This document shows, piece by piece, positions 25,636-35,912 of a stretch of DNA of 64,000 nucleotides. A program made the position numbers and the translations under genes. The stretch is from Pestalotiopsis fici W106-1. Lineage: Eukaryota > Ascomycota > Sordariomycetes > Amphisphaeriales > Sporocadaceae. Location of the stretch: assembly GCF_000516985.1 (NCBI RefSeq), contig NW_006917094.1, positions 3,985,833 through 4,049,832 of the forward strand, read 5' to 3'. Below the pieces are notes generated by a model. That model was not told the DNA's origin. It ran no database searches and saw only the letters and a program-made list of their open reading frames with translations. Positions within the stretch are counted from its first letter, which is position 1; each line of letters opens with the position of its first letter.

Positions 25636-27505
25636 TTACTCCTTCTTCTCCGTCTCCGTCTTCCCTTCCATGACAATCTTGGCGAGAACCTCCAGATCCA
25701 GGTTTCCTCCACTAAACACAACGCCCACATTGGCACCACCGTCACCGTACTCTCTCTGGATTCGGGCCCGGAAATCCTCATTATACAAAGCAACAGCCAA
25801 GGGCACGCAGGCACTGGGTTCGACAACCATTTTGAAGCGCTCCAGGACGAGGCGGAGGGCCCTCTTGATCTCGACCTCGGAGACGCTGTAGAAGCCCTCG
25901 ACGAGGCCGCGCTCGCGGATCACGGACCAGGGCACGGCGCCGACGGGGGTGCGCAGCCCGTCGGCCACGGTCAGCGTCTTGACCACCTCGACGCGGCGGC
26001 CGTCGGGGCTCTCGAAGCCGCGCTTGGCGTCGTCGGCGCCCTCGTGCGAGGGCTCGCACCCAAAGACGCGGATCCCCGTCCCCTCGCACGACAGCGCCAC
26101 GCCCGAGAGCATGCCGCCGCCGCCGCAGGGGGCCAGGATGATGTCCAGGCCCTTTTTGCCCCCGCCGCGCTGCATCAGTCCATCAGGCGTCGTGGTTTTC
26201 GCCGAGCCCGAGCCGTCGGCCGGTGGTGGTGACCTTGTCGAGGCCTCTTTCTCGGCCTCGGCCATCATCCGGGCCGCGTCTTCTTGCAGCTCGAGACCCA
26301 GCGTGCCCTGGCCCAGGACTATGTCCGGGTGGTCATAGGGCGGGACGAGGCGGGCGCCCGTGTCCTGGATGACCTGGGCGCAGACGGCCTCGCGCTCGAC
26401 CGAGGTCGAGCCGCTAAAGATGACGTTGGCACCGTAGCCGCGCGTGGCGGCAATCTTGGGCGGCGGCGAGATGGAGGGCATCACAATGTAGGCCGGGATG
26501 CCATTAGTCCGGGCGGCAAGGGCCAGGGCTTGCGCGTGGTTCCCTACGCGGTATACATCAGTCGGTGTTTTGGAATAAAGGTAAAAATTAGGTTTGCATC
26601 TTGAAGGAGTAATAGTTCCATCAGAAGAGAGGGGGGGGGGGGGGGGGGGTTGGAGGAGTTGTAGAAACTCTTGGGTCTTGATGTATTCAAAGGCCCACGT
26701 GTGAGGTTCCAGGGTACCCTCTCCAGGGCGCGATATATTCCCCTGTACAGTCAAAGGTGGGAAGGGGGGTTTTCCCCAGAAGGAAATATAGATGATCTTA
26801 CCTGAGCTATGCGTCACAACGCCCCGATTTACTCCGCCGCCAGCCTCCCATCCGGGTTCTCTCTTCAACCGTTCTATAGCATCTGCAAGTTTCTGGATAT
26901 TAGCATCGTCTTTCGTCTGTCTCGCGAGATTACAAACGAGCAGGTGATTCGGTCATGCCCGTAAACCTCCCTGGCTGTAGACTTTGACTTTCCATTCGTC
27001 TGGAAAGATTTCTATCTCGGCGAATGGGGGATACATATGTATATACCCACCCATCTGTCTCACTTGCCACTCCCCATCTCTCTGATCACATTCCCATCAT
27101 GATCATTCTGATAAACTAGTACAGCCGAGCTCATAGACTCATGCACCACGAATTGGGGAGCAATAGAACAGGAGTAGGGGGAAAAAAAAAAATAAGAAAT
27201 AGGTCCAACTTACGAAAAGCCCCTCGCACCTTGAACGCGCCAATCCTCTGGAGATTCTCACACTTGAACCAGAGGCGCATGATGGGCTTTGCGCCACCGC
27301 TCGTAGTCGTCGACCCATCCTTGTTCTTCTTCTTCTCCTCCCACTCGGAGCCCGCCAGCTCGGCCTCGGTCCGCGGCGTGCTCGCCAGCCGCGTCAATGT
27401 TGCATTGGTCAGCGTCGGTGTGTGGTGCACATATGGCTTGATGAGGTCGTGCGCCGCCACCACCGAGGCCCGCGTCAGCGGTGGAGATGTGCTCGGGTCG
27501 GCCAT
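25636..27505 (-). CDS. PLP-dependent threonine/serine dehydratase or serine racemase-like enzyme
   Basis: Fold-type II PLP enzyme. Three exons on the minus strand, 27505-27214, 26882-26802 and 26543-25636, with both introns in phase 1, give 426 residues. The PLP lysine is in GAFKVRGAF, and splicing then gives HAIERLK. The substrate/PLP loop SSGNHAQAL is rebuilt across intron 2. The glycine loop is PCGGGGMLSG, and a C-terminal SGGN motif follows VGVVF. There is no C-terminal ACT-like regulatory domain, unlike biosynthetic threonine deaminase, so the catabolic L-threonine/serine dehydratase or serine racemase branch is more likely. Two low-complexity inserts stand out: a Lys/Ser/Thr-rich one near residue 55 and a Ser/Pro/Gly one before the glycine loop. 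Intron 2 contains a 19-G run on the + strand. The family is sure; the exact substrate is not. Confidence 0.88.
26631..26649. repeat. G19 homopolymer
   Basis: Nineteen consecutive G on the + strand, inside intron 2 (26801-26544) of the PLP dehydratase gene. On the transcript it reads as C19. Such tracts are prone to length change and to sequencing or assembly error. Confidence 0.9.
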
Positions 27506-28410
27506 TCTCTCTTTCCTTTTTTTTTTTTTTTTTTGGTGTAAGAGGAGGATAAATAAGGAATTTGATGTATCTAAGCCTTCTCTTCCCTGTCTCCCTCGTC
27601 AACGTCTTTTTTGGGGGGTTTCTGGTGATGGAATTGGGAATAATATTACGAGGGAATAAGAAAATCACGAGGCGTAGAGATTTGGGGAACCTGGTATAGA
27701 GTGTTTAAGGTGGAGAGAGCGGGGGAACTGGAGATGCCCATGTGTTTAGATAAGATAGCTGGTCTTTTTTAGACAATGTTATGAGACGCTTCAACTTGTT
27801 AACTACAAGAGAGAAAAAGCCGTGTCTTCAAAACTGTATGACTCTATAGGCTTCGATGGAAGGCGATGGACGTTCTCGGCATAACGGGCTGCACAAGTCT
27901 CAAAGAGGGCAACTATAGCTCCGACCGAAACCACCGATGTCAATTATTCCTCCGACCGAAACCGATGCAACTAAACCCACCTATTGACTAGGAGTCGGAT
28001 TGCGAGATATAACGGGATACTGGCCCGGCGGCAAGCGACCAATCCGCTTTATTGGAAGAAGGGGAAAAGTCTGGGGTATCGAATGAGGCTGCATCAATTG
28101 CCAATCACAAGCTGCATCCGATAGCGGAGACAGGGCAGTCAATCCAAGGAACAAGAAAAAAACAGGTAGTGTACGACCTTGTCTCATTCAGCTATAACGT
28201 GCTGCTGGTTTTTTGAAAGACGCCAGAAAGAAACCCGCTCTATTGTGTAACACCCGAATCAAGTCGAGCCGAAATAGATAACTTTTTGGCCCGTTTCCCA
28301 AAGATTCCTCATGAGATTTTTCATGGGAATCCCCATGTACAAGTACAAGCAGAAGCCAATCATGCCCCTCCATCCAGATACCAACCTATCACAAATTGAA
28401 CACCAACCGC
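27506..28410. other. Spacer upstream of dehydratase, downstream of KARI
   Basis: A 905-nt spacer between two minus-strand genes. A T18-19 run at about 27518-27536 lies just upstream of the dehydratase start (an A run in its leader). One 68-codon ATG ORF on the minus strand, 28187-27981, begins with a hydrophobic signal-like segment (TLPVFFLFLGLTALSPL) but has no other support. No other gene seen. Confidence 0.4.
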
Positions 28411-29957
28411 TTACTTCTGGTTCTCGGGACGGAGAGCACTGTGCAAATTATGTTAGTAAAAATTGCTCTCGCAAGGACAATGGGGAAAGAACCATGACTA
28501 TGATGGTGTAAAATATACGTACCGGACGGCCTTGCCAGCTCTCCAGATCTCGAGGTTGCGGATCTCCTCCATCTCGGCCTCGAACTTCTGTCTGTAGTCC
28601 TTCTGGCCGTTGTAATCGAGGGATCGCTGGGTCTCGGTACCGTCGTGGACGGAGTTGTAGAGGTCGTTGAAGACGGGCTTCAGGGCATCCTTGAACTTGG
28701 GGGTCCAGTCAATGGCACCACGGCGGGCGGTGGTGGAGCAAGCCTCGTACATCCAGTCCATGCCGTTGGCACCAATGAGAGGGTAGAGGGACTGAGTAGC
28801 CTCCTCAACGGTCTCGTTGAAGGCCTCGCTGGGGCTGTGGCCACGCTCACGGAGAACCTCGTACTGGGCAAGGAACATACCGTGGATACCACCCATCAGG
28901 CAGCCACGCTCACCGTAGAGGTCAGAGTAGACCTCCTTCTCAAAGGTGGTCTTGTAGAGGTAGCCGGAGCCGACAGCGACACCGAGGGCAACAGCCTTCT
29001 CCTCGGCCTTGCCAGAGACGTCCTGGTAGACGGCAAAGGAGGAGTTGATACCACGGCCCTCACGGAAGAGAGAGCGGACGGTACGGCCGGAACCCTTGGG
29101 GGCGACGAGGATGACATCAATGTCCTTGGGGACATCGACCTTGGTAACGTCCTTGAAGACGGGGGAGAAACCGTGGGAGAAGTAGAGGGTCTTCTCCTTG
29201 GTGAGCTGGGGCTTGATGGCGGGCCAGGTCTCGGACTGGGCAGCATCGGAAAGCAGGTTCATGATGATGGTACCGCGGGAGATGGCCTCGTCGACCTCGA
29301 ACAGGTTCTTGCCCTCAACCCAGCCATCCTGCAGGGCGTCCTGCCACGACTGACCGTTCTTTCGGACACCGATGATGACGTTCAGGCCGTTGTCACGGAG
29401 GTTGAGACCCTGACCGTGACCTTGCGAACCGTAGCCGATGAGGGCGAGGGTGTCGTTCTTGAAGAACTCCTACATTGATTGTCAGTCATCTGAGTTGATA
29501 TCTCTCGAGTTGATCAAGGAAGCTATCCAATTGAGCCACTTTGGGATGGTAGATGTGCTCAATTGAATTGCCACTTGAACTTGGAATGACTCACCAGAAG
29601 CTTCTCCTTGGGCCAGTCGGCACGCTCTGTAGTGGTAAAAGAATTTTCGTCAGCCAAAATTGAGCTCTCGAGCTTGAGCAATGTTTCACGGGGTTCAATG
29701 GCGAAAGCGGAAGCGGAAGCGAGCAAAGAAGCGAGTTAAAACTTACCGTAGACGTCCTCCTTGACACCGGCAAAGTCAATGGTCTTGACACCACGGACCT
29801 GCTGTCTGGCAACGACGGGACGGGCAGCAGCCTTGGCGGCAGTGGCCCTCACGGCGCCGGAAGCAGCAGCAACAAAGGTGCGGCGCTGGACGGCGGGAGC
29901 AGCCAACTGGCGGGCCATGGGCGAGCGGAGCGCCTTGGAGAATGATTTGGAGGCCAT
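28411..29957 (-). CDS. ilv5: Ketol-acid reductoisomerase, mitochondrial
   Basis: Converts acetolactate and acetohydroxybutyrate to dihydroxy acids in valine, leucine and isoleucine synthesis, in mitochondria. Four exons, 29957-29747, 29626-29595, 29469-28523 and 28438-28411, splice in phase to 405 residues. The Arg/Ala-rich, acid-poor N-terminus (about 55 residues) is a typical mitochondrial presequence. The NADPH loop is LIGYGSQGHGQGLNLRDNG; later blocks are VAPKGSGRTVRSLF and DLYGERGCLMGG with acidic metal ligands. The last exon is only 28 nt and gives the family-typical end VRALRPENQK. If that intron were retained the protein would instead end YVYFTPS. Codon use is strongly biased, which also creates a 277-codon antisense open frame (28645-29478) that I regard as a shadow. 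Confidence 0.96.
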
Positions 29958-31283
29958 CTTTGCGGGTGTGTATTGTGGGAGTGGAGATCTGTCTGGAGGT
30001 GAGGATCAGGTAATGAGGAAGACGATGTCTTATTTACTGACGGGACAATTATGTACTATTTTCTCAGTAGAGCGAAGCTCGGTCAGAAATTTTTCTGGGA
30101 TCGGAGCGTCGAGCAGCTGGTGCTCCCAAGTGGCTCCCCAGTTGCCCAGCGACTTCGGCGCTCGGGCTGTCTGCGGTGAAGCCAGTGTGGATTCTGAGTC
30201 CTTGACATGAACCTTACCTAGCTTGTCCAATTGGCCTGTGCTCACTGGGGTATATCGACACCCTGCGCCCGTCGGTCGGACCAATCACGCCCGCTGTCTC
30301 CCTAAGCAATAGTGGGATTTTGGGATGCGAGATCGCGTTGGACCAATCTTCTCCCCCCTTCCTTGGCTGGCCCTCCCCAACTCATTGCTCCGTACTTTAC
30401 CGAGTCCCCAGTCAGACCAGTCACCCAGTGCATGGAGCCCAATAGGTACGTAGATATTGCGCTACACTACACTAGAACTAGACACCAAGAACGGCAGCCA
30501 TACCCTGGCCGCGCCCGCCGAACATGGGACTCTACAAGAGACGAATCACAACAAAACAATCATAATCTGGTTTTACTATTCGTGTGCTTCGTATTTGGTG
30601 GTTGCCGAGGTCATCAAACATCACTTGGGCATGAAATGTTGCGGATACACCTCTGTAGATCGCAGTCTCAAACGAATATTTATCAATCTCTATGGGTGAG
30701 CACTCAACTATATTGCCATGCCATGCTACAAATTTGCTTGCGAAAAGGGAAATTAGAACAAAATGTGACAGACGCTGACCTGCGACATGATGACTCGATG
30801 CCAGACCTGACGAAATCTCCATCGTGACAGTCTTATCTGTCTCTCTGTGCGCTGCTGGGAAAGAAAAACGCCACAAGCAAATGCATGTATGAACACTTCT
30901 AGGTTCTAGGTACGTACTATTGATTTGCCGCCTCGAAAGACGACGACCCCCGGCATCAACTTCAATCTATGTGTCAGGAAGGAGGAAGAATCCCATTGCT
31001 CCTGATCTCAATCCCCTGGCCGCCAGAGGGAGGTGTTGGGAGAACATGCCAAAGAGGCTCAAGTTGCGCAAGTCGCCGAGCCTGATTATAGAGACTAGGT
31101 AGGTGATTTGCAATAATCGGCGTGGGACGGCCGACGATATCGGACTTCGTGGATCGCGCAGGTGACGACTGCGGCCTTGAGCTGCCTTGAACCGCCGAAC
31201 CTACAGTCTGACCGGCATCATAGGCGGTACCGGCGTAGTTGGCGGGCCGAATGTATTGTCATGACTCCGAGTTCGTCAAGGTG
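29958..31283. other. Spacer upstream of ilv5
   Basis: The 1.3-kb region between ilv5 and the 3' end of the Ubc12 gene (both minus) should contain the ilv5 promoter. A TAGGTAGGTG motif lies near 31096. I looked for the GCN4/CPC1 consensus TGASTCA and found no exact copy close to the start. No gene could be supported. Confidence 0.4.
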
Positions 31284-32008
31284 CTAATCGATCAAGACTC
31301 GCGTGTATTCGACTCCCCCAAACTTGCCGCCACTCATTGAGGTCGCTACATTCTGTTCGAAGCTGGTCTTGCCGCGGCGCGAGCTCTCATTCCTTTTACT
31401 GTCCGACAAATCTTTGGCGGCATCCTTGTTGAGAGGGTCCAGCTCGTTGGGATGGTCGAAGAGGAACTGGAGGCCAATGAAGACGGCGTTGAGGTTGAGG
31501 ACAGGCTTCCATTCTTCTCGCAGGATGTTCAGGCACACCTTGCCTTCCAGGTCAATGTTGGGGTGGTAGATGGTCGGTTCGCAACGGACTTTGGGCGGCT
31601 CGTGAGGGTAGGACTGGGGAACGGCAACGTCAAAGGAGAACTGGCCGCCAACATAGTAGCCGACGTCAGGTGTGATGATGACCTTGAAGTTCAGAATGTC
31701 GTCGGGGTCGGCATACTCGAGTTTCATGGTCTTGGGTAACGACAACTCGGCCAGATCTAGCAAGTCAAACGAAGCATGTCAGTCTCTTGTAGCGATGGCT
31801 ACCACTCGTGCCGGTTCAGTCGCTTCAGATTGTGTGCGTCTTACCCTTGTGAACTCGCAGCTCAGCAGCCTTGACCTTCCTCTTCTTGCCGCTCAGCGCA
31901 TCGGCGTTGTCAGCCTTTTGCTGCTCCTTTTTCTACAAGCTGTTAGCCACGGCCGGTCTGTCGAGAGATATCGCCGCAACTGCATACCATAGACCAGATC
32001 TTCAACAT
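31284..32008 (-). CDS. ubc12: NEDD8-conjugating enzyme E2 (Ubc12)
   Basis: Transfers NEDD8 to cullins. Three exons, 32008-31988 (only 7 codons, MLKIWSM), 31932-31845 and 31756-31284, join to 193 residues. The N-terminal extension MLKIWSMKKEQQKA is the hallmark of Ubc12, used to dock the NEDD8 E1. The UBC fold follows, with YPHEPPKV, the HPN motif in YHPNIDLEGKVCLNIL and the active-site Cys in the same block. The C-terminal tail after the core (GKTSFEQNVATSMSGGKFGG) is like that of fungal orthologues. The very short first exon is easily missed by automatic annotation. Confidence 0.95.
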
Positions 32009-33008
32009 CTTGGCGGTTGTGTGACGTATCGCCGCGGAAAAAGCTGATTGACACAGGAATGTTTTCAGTGACTATAACGGCGCGGGGAGATTGGGACGAT
32101 AAGTCGCAACGTTGTGGCGGTCGGTCGCGTGTGGTCGGTCACTGGTTGGTGGGGTAGACCGCCAAGGTAGATAGGTACCTTGTCAGGTAGTGGTCAATGA
32201 CAAAAAAAAAGATGACCAGATTCCGTTGTCCTTGTTGCTTATTGTTCACGAAAGATGGAAGTCCCAGAATTCATGAAGGTCCAAAGTACAAGAACCAGAG
32301 TATGTATACGGAGTGACGCAACGCGAAGATTAAAAAAATAAAAAGTTCCTAGGCAAGCCTCGCCACGTCCTGGGGGAAACAAAGAAGCCGTTTGGGTCTC
32401 AGCCTGGTAAACGCTCCTTCCGAGTCAGGCAGATACATGGCCCGTGCACGATTATTGTCACTGCAAAATCAAGCAAGATTAAAAATAACGGATGAGTATT
32501 TGAGTTGCCTGATTGCTTCGCTCACGTGCTCCCCCCGTCCTACATCTTGCTTGGACATTGTAAGTTCAAACAACATCGATTGATTTTTACTTTGAGTGTG
32601 CATATGTGAACATTTTGAGGTGTGTTACGTCTGCCAAAGCTGCATCAACGATACCGATAAGAGAGAAAGCTTATATTTGTACTAAAATGCATTATGTATT
32701 CGTGACAAATTACATGAAATACCGGATCTGGTCTCTAAAAAGGGAATTATAGAACGCCTGAAACAATGCCACTCATTGCATGAAAGAGTGCCTGATCCTC
32801 GGAGCCAGCGCACCCTCTTTTTTTCTTTTTAATTGACCATGGTACATCCTAGATCCCAACCGAAAGATCTATCTTCCATTTCATATCCAGTACAGCAGCA
32901 GTTAGTTGTTGTACTCCCGGAGACGCCACATGCTCGTCGTAATCAGCCCCAAGCGCTGCTTGAAAGGCGGGTATTATAGACCGCTGCGGCTTGCCAGCAG
33001 AAGCCAGT
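32009..33008. other. Spacer between ubc12 and chitin synthase
   Basis: About 1 kb with no supported gene. It contains the ubc12 promoter (with GGTAGATAGGTACC near 32165) and the 3' flank of the chitin synthase gene, which is AT-rich. Confidence 0.45.
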
Positions 33009-35912
33009 TTATCGTCGCGAGAAGCAGCACATGAGACCAGTCTTTCCAAGGAACCACAAGCAACCAACGAAACGGACGAATGCGAGGACGGCTGTGGAAA
33101 TCAGCAGGAACTGGAAGTAGGATGCAGTTCTCGCGGTAGTGGTAGCCTGTTGCAGGTTAGCTTCAGCGAATTTCATGAAGAGGGTGTTTGGTTGTGCATT
33201 GCTAGACTTACTCCGATACCAAATGTGTTGAAGCTGTCGCTGGTGAGGACGACAATAAGAAGGGCGTTCATGAAGAGCCAGGCCAGGACCAGAGAAGTTC
33301 TGAAAGATTTGTACGAGTCGTCCAAGTCCTTCTCATCGCGCTCCTCAACCTCCACAAAGGGTGCAAGGGCTCGCTTGACTGTAGCCTCGAACTGACTATC
33401 AATATCCTCTTGCGGCTTGTCCACCTCCTCAATGGCGGCTTCACCCTTCTCTGTTTTGACGACTTGCGCAGACGGTAGAGCATCAGCCTTATCAGATCCC
33501 TTGGTACCCCAAGAAACATCGTGCCAGTTGTTGAAAGCGTAGACCATAAGAATGTTGATGTAGGTCGACATCAGAACCAGGTATGCCGGGAAGGAGTGGA
33601 ACATGTGCCATGGGTCCAGGTACAAGAACGAGGCGACATAGTACAGACCAAACGTGGCAAGCAGAGCGAGCAAGATGATAGCAATCTGAGACTTTCCTGT
33701 CAATAGTTGGGCTAGATCGTCACCAAGATTGATGTCTGGATTGGTGATGAACGCATTGATGACCAGGTAGAAGGACAGAATGAGCAGATACATCTGGACG
33801 AAACCAAAGTAGGCAAATGACAGAATGTACTGCCACTTGGAACCCTTGGGACGGTTACCCAGAGCAAGAATGAACTGCATGATGACAAAAGCCACATAGA
33901 GATACTTGAGGACCAAGTTGATGATAGGCGTGGCCGTATCACCAAAAGGCCAACCATGACGTTCAGAGCTGACAGGGCCAGGAGCGGTGGGAGTACCGAC
34001 AAGATCCATGATAACCGTTGTAGTGAGGTAGTAAGAAGCTAGAGAGAACCAGGTAAAGATGACCTGTGCAACGTTGTAGATCAGTTGCACGTGGAAGAAG
34101 AACATGCGGACAATGTTGTGACCACTCTTGTACATACGACCGAAGTGCATCAGCGAGTACAGAGAGGCGGCGAAGGAACCGTTCAGCCATCTTCGTCGCT
34201 GCGAGATGAACTCGGGTGCTCCTTCGGGAACATCAGTCTCACCCTTAGCAGCCTTGATGTACGTCAAATGCCATTTGGAGCCAGCCTTGGCGACCAGCTC
34301 GAAACAGAGGATACGATCCTCGGCCAAGAACATGTTCTTCTTGAAAATGTTCATACCCTCGATACCTTTCTTACCCAGTATCTTGGAGAGTGTATGATCA
34401 CCGTGGAAGTACTGCTCCAGAGGACGACCCATAATGGCACGGAATCGGTAGGCGGAGAAAGCACCGGGCAACACGGAGACGTATCCGAACGAACTCTCTA
34501 GGGGCTTATCCAGAATGTTGGAGATCTTGTACTCAAAGTTCTGGACAGCGACCAATGGGTTCAGCAGCTTCTTGCCGCCCTTGCCCAACATGGCGTGAAT
34601 TTCACCACAAGCACCACCGAGATCCTTGTCGTTGTAGAAACCCTCCCAAAGAGCGAGCAGAGACTTGGCTCCGGGCTTGGTACCTGCATCGAGCAGAATA
34701 CAGACCTCGGGGTTGAGGATTCGGCCAAAGGCATTGAACAACCAACGATGAGAGTTGATCTTCTTGGTGTTCTTCTGCTTCAAACAGAAGATCATCTGCA
34801 CAGGTGGCAACGTCTGGGGACTGTCATCCATGGGCCGAATAAGCTGCTGGTTGGGCGTCACGGAGAGTTGCGTGGTGTACTCGAAGATGTGGGCAACGGT
34901 CTCCTTGCCGTTGACGTCCTTCTTGACAACACCATCCTGGTACACACCAACGGTAGCCAAGACGTCAAGACCTTCCTTGTCGGCCTTGTCGATACCGTCA
35001 AAGACCATACAGACAACAATCTTCTGCCACGCGGGACCTCCCTTGTTCCAGAAGGTGGACTTCTTCAGGTTAACAATGTCGCGGATGTTTTGCATGACAC
35101 CGTGGAGGGTACGGGACAGAAGCATCTTGTCTTCGTTGTAGTAGGTAATTGCAATGAGCAATTCCGTGTGTCTGTTGTACATTCTTGGTCGCAAATCATA
35201 ACCGTTCTTGAGGGTGAAGTCGTTGGGGTCGCAAGTAGCTGCGGTATAACGCATGTTGGTGAACTCGCCAGTTCCGCCCTCAACATCCTTGTACTTGGCC
35301 TGGACAGCATTTCGGATGGCACTGGGTACTGGGTAATCGATACTCAAAACTGAGCCCTGCACCAGCTTGACCTTACGGGTCTGGTTTCGCTTCAAACCGC
35401 CGCCGCCGCTGCTGGGCCCGCCAGGCTGCTGACGTCGGACCCAAGCTTCGTCACCGTCAACGGTGGAAGCGGGTCTGCCATAGCCGAAGCCACCGTCTCC
35501 AAGTTCCGAAGAGACGCCATAGGAGCCATCACCGGAGTAGCCCTGGCTGTATTGCGGAGGAACGGGTGTGGTAGACGCGCCGGGGGCGTACGACTCGGTC
35601 AAGCTGTATGCAGAGACAGGTCGTGCAGGAGGAGTGCCCGTGCCGAGGCGATCTTGGTCATACTGGTACGGTGCCTGACCGAGCAAGTGACGCTCGGTCT
35701 CATCCTCGTCTTGGTCGTGAGGAGGGAGATGGTACTATATGGGAGAAAGAAAAGGACGCAGGTTAGCTGGCTGGCTGGATTGATGGCATAATTCCCGTTT
35801 GGCAATTTCTTGATTTTTGATTTTGTATACTTACGGTGCTGCCAGCAGGCATGTCTTGGAGCTGGTGCCCACCGCCATACTCATGGCCGCCGCCCGCGCC
35901 ATTGTAAGCCAT
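33009..35912 (-). CDS. Chitin synthase, class III
   Basis: Plasma-membrane GT2 enzyme that polymerises UDP-GlcNAc into chitin for hyphal walls. Three exons, 35912-35835 (26 codons), 35734-33212 and 33146-33009, give 912 residues, the usual class III size. The hydrophilic Gly/Tyr-rich N-terminus starts [15 protein letters not shown]. Catalytic-domain motifs are [27 protein letters not shown] and the chitin-synthase signature QRRRWLNG. At least six hydrophobic segments follow, from [16 protein letters not shown] onward. The last exon encodes a final membrane segment and the C-terminus GLMCCFSRR. The class III assignment comes from the N-terminal sequence ([12 protein letters not shown] after intron 1) and the overall layout. 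Class III enzymes such as Aspergillus ChsB are important for polarised growth. The gene is divergent from the Opy2 homologue across 4.9 kb. Confidence 0.95.

Noticed and set aside
25579..26232. Plus-strand ORF of 217 codons antisense to the PLP enzyme
   Set aside because: It arises from GC-rich third positions of the minus-strand gene; its Ala/Asp-rich composition is typical of shadow frames.
28645..29478. Plus-strand ORF of 277 codons antisense to ilv5
   Set aside because: It is a shadow of a strongly codon-biased gene; the minus strand encodes full-length KARI with all motifs, and the antisense product is low-complexity Val/Leu/Gly/Glu.
34595..35353. Plus-strand ORF of 252 codons antisense to chitin synthase
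   Set aside because: The opposite strand encodes conserved catalytic-domain sequence; this frame begins with a non-ATG codon and matches nothing known to me.
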